Source: Shouchella xiaoxiensis
GTDB taxonomy: Bacteria > Bacillota > Bacilli > Bacillales > Bacillaceae_D
Assembly (NCBI RefSeq): GCF_016907895.1
Contig: NZ_JAFBCV010000007.1
Location: 1 to 64,000 of the forward strand
Length of the DNA stretch: 64,000 nt
Direction of reading: 5' to 3'
Position 1 is the first letter of the stretch, and each line of letters starts with the position of its first letter. Positions 1-9,200 of the stretch are shown piece after piece. Under the pieces are notes generated by a model, which made no database searches, was not told where the DNA came from, and saw nothing but the letters and a program-made list of their open reading frames with translations. A program made the position numbers and the translations under genes.

Positions 1-309
1 TTAAAGGAAGGAAAAGCAATCTATCGCATGCGAAAATATAAAATTGAGCGAAGCTTTGCGGATTCAAAACAACTCCACGGGCTTCGCTATTGTCGTTTGC
101 GAAGTTTGGAAGGTGCCTCGGAACAGGCACTTATGACGGCCACGGTGCAGAACATCAAGAAGATTGCGATGCACCTCTCCAGATGGAAGGAGAGGCTTTT
201 TATCCTTTTCACCATCAAATTTCGTCATTGGGACCAATCAAAAGACCATAAGAGAAAGCCTGGGTTCACAGAACCAAGGCTTTCTCGACAATCTGAGAAG
301 CAATGCTAA
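1..309 (+). CDS. IS1182-type transposase, C-terminal part (cut by window edge)
   Basis: The reading frame is already open at base 1, so only the last 102 codons are visible. The residues [19 protein letters not shown] followed by a stretch containing QNIKKIA match the conserved C-terminal end of IS1182-family DDE transposases, where the ERSFA glutamate belongs to the catalytic region. The ATG at 28 is internal and not a start. The gene ends at a TAA that sits in the loop of a terminator hairpin. Whether the element is intact cannot be seen here. Confidence 0.8.
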   Translation, partial: LKEGKAIYRMRKYKIERSFADSKQLHGLRYCRLRSLEGASEQALMTATVQNIKKIAMHLSRWKERLFILFTIKFRHWDQSKDHKRKPGFTEPRLSRQSEKQC

Positions 310-325
310 GCATTGCTTCTTTTCT
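296..325 (+). terminator. Intrinsic terminator at the end of the transposase gene
   Basis: A perfect 11-bp stem (AGAAGCAATGC, 296-306, with GCATTGCTTCT, 310-320) encloses a 3-nt loop that is the transposase stop codon TAA (307-309), followed by TTTCT. A second hairpin lies just upstream inside the coding region (252-286, 16-bp arms with one mismatch). Nothing gene-like is seen between 326 and 489. Confidence 0.65.
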
Positions 326-489
326 AAAAACTGCTGTAAATCATAGAAGCCTATCCGCGCAACAACGTTATCGTAAATCAGGAGTTACAGATAAGCATCA
401 GCTCGGAAAAATTGGCGAACAACTTATTTTGAGTCAGTCAGAAGATTATTCAGAAGATGCTGGGCATTACTGTCTCTTGTTATTGCCTA

Positions 490-2013
490 CTATCGTATTG
501 TTCGTTCGCGCCCGCTACTTTCATGGTGAAGCCGATCAAGTGCGGTCACGACATACGTGTACGTTTGTCCACTTTCAGCGCCATCGTCGATAAACGTCGT
601 TTTACTACCTGTTTTTCGAACGGTGCCAATTAAAGATGCTTCGTCATCTACTGAACCAGCTTTAGAACCTTCAAAACGGTACACAGCGTAATAAGTTGCA
701 TTTTCGCCTTTATCGTGAATCTTTAATGATATACCATGTTTAGTGCGTTTTGGTGCTATTTTTTGAGGATTAGGAGGCGCTTCACCACCAAGCCAAGGCA
801 TAACCGGGATGAGCGACGGTTGTGCATATTCATCTTGAATCAGGCGATCTCTTGAGCCTAGCCGATTGGCGCGAAGGTCTTTTAAACTAAAGTGCATGCT
901 ACCATGCACACCGTTACGGTCACGCAAATAGGCGATTTGGCGTGAATATTCTTCTGGATCATGCCACTCTGGCACACTGTTGACGCCGATTTTGTAAGTT
1001 GCTTGACCAACATAAACGTGTGTATTCGATCCAGCTGTTTCCTGTTGCCACCAATCAACAAGCACATCAAAAGCAGCAGCTGCAAATCCGATATTCCAAT
1101 AAATTTGTGGCGTGATGTAATCTATAGATCCTTGTTGAATCCATTGTCTTGTATCTGCGTAAAGATCATCATAATTTTGCACTCCAGCGCGAGTATTTGA
1201 ACCGGTTGGGTCTGTGCTTATATTACGCCAAACACCAAACGGGCTAATACCAAATTTCACATGACTTTTTTCTGCTTTAATGGATTGCTGAAGGGAGGCG
1301 ACGAGCGTATTTACATTATTGCGGCGCCAATCTGCACGGTTCGTGAAGCCATGGCCATATTCAGAGAAGGAAGCGTCATCTGGGAAGGGTTGTCCAGCAA
1401 TTGGGTAAGGGTAGAAATAATCATCCATATGAATCGCATCAACATCATAATTAGCGACAATTTCATTGACGCCATCTACTAAAAACTGTTGCACTGCTGG
1501 AATGCCAGGATCAAAGTATAGTTGGTTTCCATAGGCTACGGTCCAGTCTGGGTTTTCTCGAGCTGGATGCCCCTCAGCTAAGCGATTCAAATCAGTATGG
1601 TTCATTGTGATTCGGTAAGGGTTAACCCATGCGTGAAATTCAAGATTGCGTTTATGGGCTTCTTCAATCATAAAGGCGAGCGGATCATAACCAGGATCAC
1701 CGCCTTGAACACCGGTTAAATACTCAGACCATGGACCATATTCAGAAGGGTAAAAGCTATCAGCCGTCGGTTTAATTTGGACAACGACTGCATTCATGCC
1801 CATCTCAGTCGTTTCCTCAAGTTGTGCAATAAACTCTGCTTGCTGGATTTCTGCCGATGCGCCTTTTCGCGGTGGCCAGTCAATATTATTGACGCTTGCA
1901 ATCCATACAGCGCGCAGCTCTCGTTTGGGGCTGTCGCTCTCTGCTTGTGCTGGTTCATTGCCAAAGGCGAATGCCATTGACACGCAAAACAATCCGATAA
2001 GCCATTTCTTCAT
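490..2013 (-). CDS. Secreted glycosyl-hydrolase-like GHL10 protein (YngK/DUF187 type)
   Basis: The 507-residue protein begins with a signal peptide (cleavage likely after AQA, residue 24). Residues about 30-340 match the GHL10 (DUF187) fold: RELRAVWIASVNNIDWP, then AWVNPYR, DAIHMDDYFYP and GISPFGVWRN, with acidic residues in the places expected for a TIM-barrel glycosidase. The last ~90 residues (YYAVYRFEG..., TYTYVVTALDRL) look like a fibronectin-III-type module. Bacillus YngK is the closest named relative I know; its substrate is unknown, and cell-wall or exopolymer glycan is the usual guess. The start has an AGGAGG-type ribosome site (complement of 2018-2024). The gene is monocistronic. 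Confidence 0.82.
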   Translation of the reverse strand: MKKWLIGLFCVSMAFAFGNEPAQAESDSPKRELRAVWIASVNNIDWPPRKGASAEIQQAEFIAQLEETTEMGMNAVVVQIKPTADSFYPSEYGPWSEYLTGVQGGDPGYDPLAFMIEEAHKRNLEFHAWVNPYRITMNHTDLNRLAEGHPARENPDWTVAYGNQLYFDPGIPAVQQFLVDGVNEIVANYDVDAIHMDDYFYPYPIAGQPFPDDASFSEYGHGFTNRADWRRNNVNTLVASLQQSIKAEKSHVKFGISPFGVWRNISTDPTGSNTRAGVQNYDDLYADTRQWIQQGSIDYITPQIYWNIGFAAAAFDVLVDWWQQETAGSNTHVYVGQATYKIGVNSVPEWHDPEEYSRQIAYLRDRNGVHGSMHFSLKDLRANRLGSRDRLIQDEYAQPSLIPVMPWLGGEAPPNPQKIAPKRTKHGISLKIHDKGENATYYAVYRFEGSKAGSVDDEASLIGTVRKTGSKTTFIDDGAESGQTYTYVVTALDRLHHESSGRERTIR

Positions 2014-2098
2014 TGGACCGTCCTCCTACATTCGTAAATTTAGGTGCTATTCTCAGTTTAATAGATTTTCAAAAAATTTTGTATTGGGATAATTTCAA

Positions 2099-2130
2099 AA
2101 GCAGTGCAGGAATTAATTTCCGCACTGCTT
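2099..2130 (-). terminator. Hairpin ending the GNAT-efflux transcript
   Basis: Arms AAGCAGTGC (2099-2107) and GCACTGCTT (2122-2130) pair perfectly, with an inner GGAA/TTCC extension. On the minus strand it is followed by TTTTGAAATT. It lies downstream of the efflux gene at 2255-3655, whose transcript runs through it. The remaining bases 2014-2254 show no gene. Confidence 0.55.
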
Positions 2131-2254
2131 CGTAAGTAACTATAAACGCCATATGCTTGAAATCTTCAAGTAGACGGTGCACTTATTGCATACACTATCA
2201 TCAATAAAGAATAGCTTTCCACGAAAAAAGATCCGCCAACATCATCTCCATCAA

Positions 2255-3655
2255 CTACATTAGCGTATTGGATGATTTGCTTCTATTTTGTGCAAAAATG
2301 ACAAGGAGTAATGCAACCAACGAAAGAATGCTCATTGTCAGGAACGCCCATCTTAATCCAATTAACGTTCCTTCTACATAGCTGTGATCCGGTTTGGCAG
2401 CGTTTAAGCTGACGATTGTCGTTAAAACAGTAACACCAAGAGCTGCACCAAACTGCTTTAACGTGTTCAAGATGGCCGTACCATGGGCCAGGTCTTCTTG
2501 CTTCAGGGCATTCATCGCAATCGCCGTTGCTGGGGTCATTGTTATTCCAACAGCTCCCATAAATAAACTAAAGCAAATAATCATTGATGCCACACTTGTT
2601 TCTGCTCCCATCAATGAGAACCAAACAAAGGTGATAAGCAGGGTTGAATAACCAATAAGACCAAGAATTTTTCCACCAAAACGATCAAACCACTTTCCTG
2701 ACAAAAATGCGGTCAATGACAGCAACAGCGTACCAGGGAGTAAAACCATTCCTGAAATAAAGGCACTACGGTTCTGACCGTCTTGTATAAACAACGGCAG
2801 CAACGTTTCCGTTGATAACAATAAAATGGAAATAACAAACGTAAGAATGGTTCCGTGAACAAACCATTTCCGCTTAAACAAATGCAGATTTAACATTGGG
2901 GCATCCATGCGCAGCTGTTTCCAAATAAATAAAGCGAGCGCAAGTACACCAACAAGAGCAGGAATAAGAACGAATGAATTATTGAATCCATACACACTTG
3001 AATTGCTAATTGCTAATATAATGCCCGCAAACCCTACAGCTGAGAGAACAAGCGAAGGGATATCTAAGCGTGAGGTGGCTTGGTCCGTTATATTTCTCAT
3101 ATATTTTGCATTTAAGATGAATAACACGATGGTCAGCGGTAAAACAAGCCAAAATAAAAAACGCCAGTTATATAAATCAACAATGTAACCAGCAATGGAC
3201 GGACCAATGGCAGGAGCAACATTAACAACCATCGTCATTAATCCCATCGCATAGCCCCTTTTTTCAATTGGGTAAACAAGTAGAAGTACCGTCTGAACAA
3301 GCGGGAGCATCATCCCCGCCCCAATTGCTTGGACGACACGGGCCACGATTAATAACGAAAAGCTAGGCGCAATAATGGCTAGACCTGTGCCCACAATAAA
3401 AAACCCGATTGCCACTAATGTGAGCACCCGTGTTGAAAAACGTCCCATAAAATAACCCATCGTTGGAATAAGAATAGTTGTTGTTAATAAAAAGGAATTG
3501 GTTAGCCACTGGACTTGCGTTGCGTTTATGCCGAAGTCAGCCATAATTTGTGGGAACGCTGTGATCAATAGAAACTGATTAAACAAAAACAGAAAAGATG
3601 CAGATAAAATGGAGCCTATCAGCATCTTTCTCTGAAAAGGTGTTAAAGATTCCAT
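2255..3655 (-). CDS. MFS multidrug efflux transporter, DHA2 (EmrB/QacA) type
   Basis: The 466-residue, very hydrophobic protein is consistent with a 14-segment DHA2 drug:proton antiporter. The antiporter motif C region is visible (APAIGPSIAGYIVD), with the motif A-like loop MGYFMGRFSTR. It follows the GNAT gene after 5 bp and both run away from a MarR-type regulator, so a drug- or stress-induced pump under MarR control is the natural reading. The substrate cannot be deduced. LmrB-like proteins of Bacillus are the same subfamily. Confidence 0.85.
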   Translation of the reverse strand: MESLTPFQRKMLIGSILSASFLFLFNQFLLITAFPQIMADFGINATQVQWLTNSFLLTTTILIPTMGYFMGRFSTRVLTLVAIGFFIVGTGLAIIAPSFSLLIVARVVQAIGAGMMLPLVQTVLLLVYPIEKRGYAMGLMTMVVNVAPAIGPSIAGYIVDLYNWRFLFWLVLPLTIVLFILNAKYMRNITDQATSRLDIPSLVLSAVGFAGIILAISNSSVYGFNNSFVLIPALVGVLALALFIWKQLRMDAPMLNLHLFKRKWFVHGTILTFVISILLLSTETLLPLFIQDGQNRSAFISGMVLLPGTLLLSLTAFLSGKWFDRFGGKILGLIGYSTLLITFVWFSLMGAETSVASMIICFSLFMGAVGITMTPATAIAMNALKQEDLAHGTAILNTLKQFGAALGVTVLTTIVSLNAAKPDHSYVEGTLIGLRWAFLTMSILSLVALLLVIFAQNRSKSSNTLM

Positions 3656-3660
3656 CGCAA

Positions 3661-4107
3661 TCAGAATCCCCCTTTCTTTAGTTCCTTCTTCATTTTGACA
3701 TGATCAATTCCGTCTTCATCAAACACATCTGAAACGGTTGTATAGCCGAGTTTTTGATAAAATGCTTCGGCATGCGTTTGCCCATGAAGCATCACATGTT
3801 GGACTTCCCAGCTTTGCGCTATCGCTTCAAGCTTCCCAATAATTTCTTTACCAAGTCCATGTTTGCGATATTCCTCTAGTAAACAAATGCGTTCCAGCTT
3901 TGCCCCTGCATCAATTTTTCGGACACGCCCCGTTCCAACTGGTTTTCCGTTATAATAAACCAATACATGTGCACAACCAGACTCCAGTCGATCAAATGAA
4001 TCAAGCTCATCTTCGAGGGGAACACCTTGCTCTTCCACAAACACAGCAATCCGAATTGCAAATGCTTGTTCTAACGAAGCTTGATCTTGTATCTGTTCCA
4101 CGCTCAT
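3661..4107 (-). CDS. GNAT family N-acetyltransferase (YjcF/ElaA-like)
   Basis: This 148-residue protein has the acetyl-CoA pyrophosphate loop YRKHGLGKEI and a typical GNAT end (HAEAFYQKLGYTTVSDVF). The early motif RIAVFVEEQGVPLEDELD is characteristic of the YjcF/ElaA group, whose substrates are not firmly known. It is first in an operon with the efflux gene and divergent from the MarR gene. A good AAAGGGG ribosome site precedes the ATG at 4107. Confidence 0.8.
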   Translation of the reverse strand: MSVEQIQDQASLEQAFAIRIAVFVEEQGVPLEDELDSFDRLESGCAHVLVYYNGKPVGTGRVRKIDAGAKLERICLLEEYRKHGLGKEIIGKLEAIAQSWEVQHVMLHGQTHAEAFYQKLGYTTVSDVFDEDGIDHVKMKKELKKGGF

Positions 4108-4156
4108 AGATTTGTCCCCTTTTAAATAACGATTTGTCTGCTTTTAATCTAACTCA

Positions 4157-4180
4157 TTTTTGTTGTATTTGCAACAAAAA
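4157..4180. promoter_or_regulatory. Probable MarR operator
   Basis: A perfect inverted repeat, arms TTTTTGTTG (4157-4165) and CAACAAAAA (4172-4180) around a 6-bp centre, lies between the divergent GNAT-efflux operon and the marR-type gene and ends at the latter's ribosome site. Position and symmetry fit a self-regulating MarR dimer. Binding is inferred. Confidence 0.55.
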
Positions 4181-4196
4181 GAAAGGAGTTTTTCTT

Positions 4197-4649
4197 ATGA
4201 AAGAGATTTTACGAGAAATTGGTACAATTGCGCGAGCCCTTGACTCCATTAGTAACATTGAATTTAAAGAAATTCATTTAACAAAAGGCCAATATCTCTA
4301 TTTAATTCGTATTTGCGAACATCCAGGCAACATTCAAGAGAAAATTGCGGAACTGTTGCGGGTAGACCGAACGACCGCTGCCCGTGCCATTAAAAAGTTA
4401 GAGTCACAAGGCTTCATTTATAAAAAAGAAGATCCTTCTAACAGAAAGATTAAGAAGCTTTTTCCTACGGAGCGTGGGAAAGAAATTTATCAGTTTCTGA
4501 TGCGAGAAAATGATCATTCTGAACTAGTGGCGCTGCAGGGTCTATCGGAAGAAGAGATTTCTACCTTGTTTCGTCTGCTAAAAAAAGTGAATGGAAATAT
4601 TGAAGAAGATTGGAACGAGGTTAAAAAAGGAAAGAAACGTGATTACTGA
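4197..4649 (+). CDS. MarR family transcriptional regulator
   Basis: Start chosen at ATG 4197 because GAAAGGAG lies 7 bp upstream; an upstream extension to 4134 would run through the operator. The 150-residue protein has the MarR winged helix: QYLYLIRICEHPGNIQEKIAELLRVDRTTAARAIKKLESQGFI, then a wing with DPSNRKIKKLFPTERG. It is divergent from the GNAT-efflux operon and probably represses it until a ligand binds. The ligand is unknown. Confidence 0.88.
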   Translation: MKEILREIGTIARALDSISNIEFKEIHLTKGQYLYLIRICEHPGNIQEKIAELLRVDRTTAARAIKKLESQGFIYKKEDPSNRKIKKLFPTERGKEIYQFLMRENDHSELVALQGLSEEEISTLFRLLKKVNGNIEEDWNEVKKGKKRDY

Positions 4650-4683
4650 CGAGCACCTGCTTTTGTAAAATTAGGTGCTCGTC
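4648..4683. terminator. Hairpin between convergent genes
   Basis: Arms GACGAGCACCT (4648-4658) and AGGTGCTCGTC (4673-4683) form an 11-bp perfect stem that includes part of the marR stop codon. No good T run follows on either strand, so termination may be inefficient. Confidence 0.5.
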
Positions 4684-4689
4684 CTACTA

Positions 4690-5121
4690 TCATTTGGAGG
4701 CTAGCAAACTGCTCAAATCTCCCATACTTTCTTTAAGCCAAATAGGAGCATTCTTATGAGCTAAAACCTCGTCCGTCGTCAGCCAATAGATTCCCTTCAC
4801 CTCATCTGCACTTTTGATATAAGGCTCACTATCTCCTTCACAGCTGCACAGAAAAACGATGTTTACCACATGTCGGCCATCGGGTAGGGTAAACGATGAG
4901 TTTCGGACATACGTCATTTCTGAGTGAATCGTTAACCCTACTTCCTCAAACATTTCACGTTTGAGGGTTTGTTCAAGTAAATGGGTTGACTGAGCAATGG
5001 GGTCAACCGTCCCCCCAACAAATGCCAACAATCCACCCGCATGCTCTTCTTTATCGCTCCGCTCAATCAATAACCATTTTCCTTTACGCAAAACAGCACC
5101 TTCTACATTAATAACAAACAT
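4690..5121 (-). CDS. Nudix hydrolase
   Basis: The Nudix box is present but stretched: GGTVDPIAQSTHLLEQTL followed by REMFEEVGL, giving the essential REUXEEXGU core with a longer first spacer than usual. Start placed at ATG 5121, preceded by AGGGAT; an in-frame GTG at 5160 would add 13 polar residues encoded by a short GTGATAGATA-type repeat. The 143-residue enzyme should hydrolyse a nucleoside-diphosphate-linked compound. The substrate is unknown. Confidence 0.8.
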   Translation of the reverse strand: MFVINVEGAVLRKGKWLLIERSDKEEHAGGLLAFVGGTVDPIAQSTHLLEQTLKREMFEEVGLTIHSEMTYVRNSSFTLPDGRHVVNIVFLCSCEGDSEPYIKSADEVKGIYWLTTDEVLAHKNAPIWLKESMGDLSSLLASK

Positions 5122-5275
5122 CTTATCCCTACTTTCTCTCTTTCTATCACTATCTATCACTAGTTACGATGTTCTCAACCGATTGTTTCACTTTTTAAAA
5201 AATGTTAGACATGACCGCACCAAATAACACTTCTTCTTCGTTATACTAGTAAAGACAATTGGAGTGATTAAGAGA

Positions 5276-6202
5276 ATGGAACATACGTATGCTGCTTCTA
5301 GAACGCTCAGAAAAGAATTTGAACAGCTCATTACAGAGCATAGGCAGTCCCTCTGGTCCTACTGTTATAAGTTAACTGGTTCACCATGGGACGCGGAGGA
5401 CCTACTTCAAGATACGCTGCTCAAAGCATTTGCCAAGCTTCCTTATTTGTATCAGGCACAGCAACCAAAACCGTATTTATTCCGCATTGCTTCCAATACA
5501 TGGATCGATCAGTGTCGTAAAAACCAGCGCATTCGCTATGCTCCAGAAGAAGAGTTGCTTCATCAATCTGTAGAAGAAGTTCCAATGATTGATGTTCAAC
5601 ATTCAATTGATTTACTTTGTGATGCGTTACCGCCAAAACAACGCGTTGTTTTCCTATTAATCGATGTGTTTCAATTCCAGACGAGAGAAGTAAGTGAACT
5701 GATTTCACTATCTGAAGGAGCTGTTCGATCGCTATTATTCCGAGCGAGACAAACACTAGCTAAACTAGACCGCAAAAAACAAATGTCAACTAACAAAAAG
5801 TCTCCAGTTGATCAAGCCATACGTGCTGCGTACGTTCATGCTTTCAATGCGCAAGATGCGGATAAAATTGCTCAGCTCTTAAGTGACCAAGCCGTTATGG
5901 AGATCATCGGCGTCACAGAAGAATACGGAAAAGAAATAATTCGATCAAATTCACTGACTGACTGGCAAAAAGACGAAGAAGAAACTCATGGTTATTTTGA
6001 CTATCTCGATGGAAAAGCAGCCTTCTTTGTATATGCAAAAGATGAACAAGGTCAAGCTGTCCTGCTCACCTTACAAGTAATTGAACATGATCAAGACCAA
6101 ATTCTTTCAATCAAGGATTATTACTATTGTCCGGAATTCATTGCTTTCGTTGCAGAAACTACAAACCATTCCCCAAAAACATCAGGTCATTTTTGGATAT
6201 GA
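5276..6202 (+). CDS. ECF-like sigma-70 factor with SnoaL-like C-terminal domain
   Basis: Sigma region 2 is clear near residues 15-85 (WDAEDLLQDTLLKAFAKLP, then YLFRIASNTWIDQCRKN), and region 4 near 105-160 (LPPKQRVVFLLIDVFQFQTREVSELISLSEGAVRSLL). The last ~140 residues (IRAAYVHAFNAQDADKIAQLLSD...) resemble a SnoaL-like fold, as in SigJ/ECF41-type factors, where this tail modulates activity. No anti-sigma gene is adjacent, consistent with a self-contained factor. ATG 5276 is preferred; a GTG at 5264 is also in frame. I do not see the DGGGK motif known from ECF41. Confidence 0.82.
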   Translation: MEHTYAASRTLRKEFEQLITEHRQSLWSYCYKLTGSPWDAEDLLQDTLLKAFAKLPYLYQAQQPKPYLFRIASNTWIDQCRKNQRIRYAPEEELLHQSVEEVPMIDVQHSIDLLCDALPPKQRVVFLLIDVFQFQTREVSELISLSEGAVRSLLFRARQTLAKLDRKKQMSTNKKSPVDQAIRAAYVHAFNAQDADKIAQLLSDQAVMEIIGVTEEYGKEIIRSNSLTDWQKDEEETHGYFDYLDGKAAFFVYAKDEQGQAVLLTLQVIEHDQDQILSIKDYYYCPEFIAFVAETTNHSPKTSGHFWI

Positions 6203-6206
6203 AAAA

Positions 6207-6241
6207 AGAAGAGCCGGGTTTCCGCCCGCTCTTCTCTTTTT
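6207..6241. terminator. Bidirectional terminator between sigma factor and addA
   Basis: AGAAGAG (6207-6213) pairs with CTCTTCT (6229-6235) and CGGG with CCCG, with a single bulged C; A6 and T5 runs flank the stem. It serves both convergent genes, and the addA stop codon lies in its T run. Confidence 0.85.
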
Positions 6242-9200
6242 ATACCTTCAAGCTATGCCCACCATCAAAAAAGTACAACCAACACTCTACAATTGATTGA
6301 CCCCAGATCGATTCGAGCGCTTCTTTATATAATGTAAGCTGAGATTCATACCGAGCTCGCAGGATAGGCTCAGCCTCTGTCATGCCTCCCGGGAAGCGCG
6401 ACTCGATTTGGTCCGTTTTATAGTCGACGAGAATCAATTGGTTCGACTCGTCCCAAAACAAGACATCTGCCATTCCTCGAATTAAAATCGAATCGTTTGC
6501 CTCATGATCAGTGGTCATTTGAAAAGCGCGCAATGGTCGCATAAACGAAAACGGCACTTCACGCAGAACTTCTTGCGCATGCTCTAATCGGTTTCCTAAA
6601 TGGCTTTGAAGAAATTGATTGATTGCCTCTTCATCAATGGCTTCTACTTGACTAGCAGTTAATTGATTTTTACTTATAATTGTCTCTAGCTCTTGCTTAA
6701 GTGCCTGACTATCCATTGCTTGAAGGGGTAGCTGTTGCATAACTGTATGCATAATTGTTCCCTTATCAGCTCCCGTTAAGCTTTCATCTTTTAAGAATGC
6801 CGGTCGCGCTGCAATGTTTGACTGAAAAGAAGTCTGGCGCTCCATTTTCGCTTCATATGGATCACTTTCTGCTTCATCACGCTTTAATTCGGTTACGCTT
6901 TGTTTGGCAAATGACCGCGTTGCATTTGGATAAGCATATGAAAAACTTAACCGTTCTTCGACTAGTAGTTCTTTTTCAGCTTGAGAAATAGGAAACGCTT
7001 GTAATCGTTGGATTATTTCCATTCGATCGTCCACTTCAACGTGATTGTTCGCTGCTAAAGGAGGAATCTCATCAACAAACGTCAACGCCCATTTCGCTTG
7101 ATGTGGATAGGTTTTGGAGAGTTCAAGACTCTCATGCTGCTTTAAAATGTCTGGATGACGTAAAACAGTTGGCATAACCCAATCAAAAAAACGTCTCGCT
7201 TTTTTTCTTCCTTGCAGTGACAAGTATTGTTCAGGATGTTCTGCTTGCTCTAGCCAATTAGACACTACTTTTTCGCGGTTCTTTACACTACCTACTAAAA
7301 TCGCTTTCTCTTTTGCTCTTGTTAACGCAACGTAAAGCACTCTGAGCTCTTCAGAGATCTGTTCCCGCTCCTGTACTTGCTTGATTGCTATTTCCGGTAA
7401 GGTTGATGTTTTCAACCGTCTATGAGTATCAACATAAATTGAACCAAACCCTAAGCTTTGATGAATTTGTGTGCTTCTCTTGACGTCCATTAAGTTAAAC
7501 GACTTCCACATATCTACTACGAAAACTACCGGAAACTCTAGCCCTTTGCTTTTATGAATCGACATGATGCGGACGACATTTTCTTGTTCACTTAATGTTC
7601 GCGCGCTATCGAAATCATCTCCCTGCTCCTCCATTCGTTCAATAAACCGGAGAAAGCGAAAAATGCCTCTAAATGATGTTTTCTCAAACGTTTTCGCTCG
7701 ATCATACAAGGCTCGGACATTCGCCTGACGTTGTTTTCCCGCCGACAATCCCCCGACATAAGCATCATACCCCGTTTCTAGAAACAGCTCCCAAATAAAC
7801 GAGGCGAGTGGTGTCGAACGTGCACGGACACGCCACTTTTGCAAATGCTGGTCAAAAAGGGCTACCTTTCCTTGCCATGACGCATTAGCTAATCGTTGTT
7901 GTAAGTAAGTTTCCTGTTCTTTCCCTTCTTGAACGACGTGTTCGCTGACAACATCTTTAACCGCTTCATAGAAGTGCCCCTGTTTACGCATCAGGCGAAT
8001 TTCCGCTAACTCTTGTTCACTGAGGCCGACTATCGGTGAACGAAGGACGGCTGCAAGCGGAATGTCTTGATAGGGATTGTCAATGATATGAAGCAGCGAC
8101 AGCATGATCTGTACCTCAACATGGCGGAAATACCCTTCATCACGGTCGGAGTAAGCTGGAATTCCTGCTTGTTTAAATACGTCAAGATACGTTGGTGCAG
8201 ATGGAAGCGACCGCATTAATACCGTAATGTCGCGATATTCAACAGGACGTAATTGTTTGGCTTCTTTATCAAACACCGGATAATTCGAATCAATGAATGC
8301 GTTAATCTTATTTGCTGTCCAAAGCGCCTCTTTCTCAGCAGCTGACAATCCGCTTGCCTCATCATCCTCATCTTCGTCCGCCTCGCGCTCGAGCAAAGCG
8401 ACTTCGACCTCGTACCCGCTTGCATCCGTCTCATAATCGACATTTCCATAACGAAGGGCTTGCGTATGATCGTAAGTGACTTCACCTACTTGCTTATCCA
8501 TTGTCTGCTCAAAAACGTAATTAACTGCATCTAGTACTTCATTTCGACTACGGAAATTATCAGCTAAATCAATGCGTATGCCTAGACTCTTATCAAGCTG
8601 TTCTAAAGGAGTTGAGAGCGTATCATAGCTCTCTTGCTTCTCTATAAACAGCCCCGGTTCCGCTAACCGAAAACGATAGATACTTTGCTTAACATCACCA
8701 ACCATGAATCGATTATGTCCATTTGATAGCAAGTTTAAGATGGCTTCTTGAACTTGATTGGTATCTTGATATTCATCCGTTAAGACTTCCTGAAAATGCG
8801 TTTGGTATGTGTTCGCAATCGCAGATGGTTCTGTAATTGTCTCCCTACTTAAAATCGCTAAAGCGAGATGTTCCAGATCATCATAGTCCATTAAAGCTTT
8901 CTCTTGTTTGGTTTTTTTATATTCCTCAGCAAACGTTTGTACAACTTGAACAAGTATTCCAATTCGTTCTCGCATCTGCTTGATCGCGGCTAAATGTCCT
9001 GCTTCGTCCATCCCGAGTTGATTGGCTACTTTCCCTAATTCTTTTTTTGCTTCATCTCGGTAGGACTTTGCTTTGTCTGCCAGCTCTTGATCAAATTCCA
9101 TCTCTTTCTTTTTACCGGGCAAACGATCCCATTTAAATGATTTGAGCGCCTCGTATAACTGATCCCATGTCGTTAGCGCCTCTAGCCGAACCAAATTTTC

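Noticed and set aside
303-593. Plus-strand 96-codon frame after the transposase
   Set aside because: It overlaps the terminator and the 3' end of the GHL10 gene and has no recognisable protein features.
5421-5756. Minus-strand frame inside the sigma factor gene
   Set aside because: Shadow of a real gene; no ribosome site and no family resemblance.
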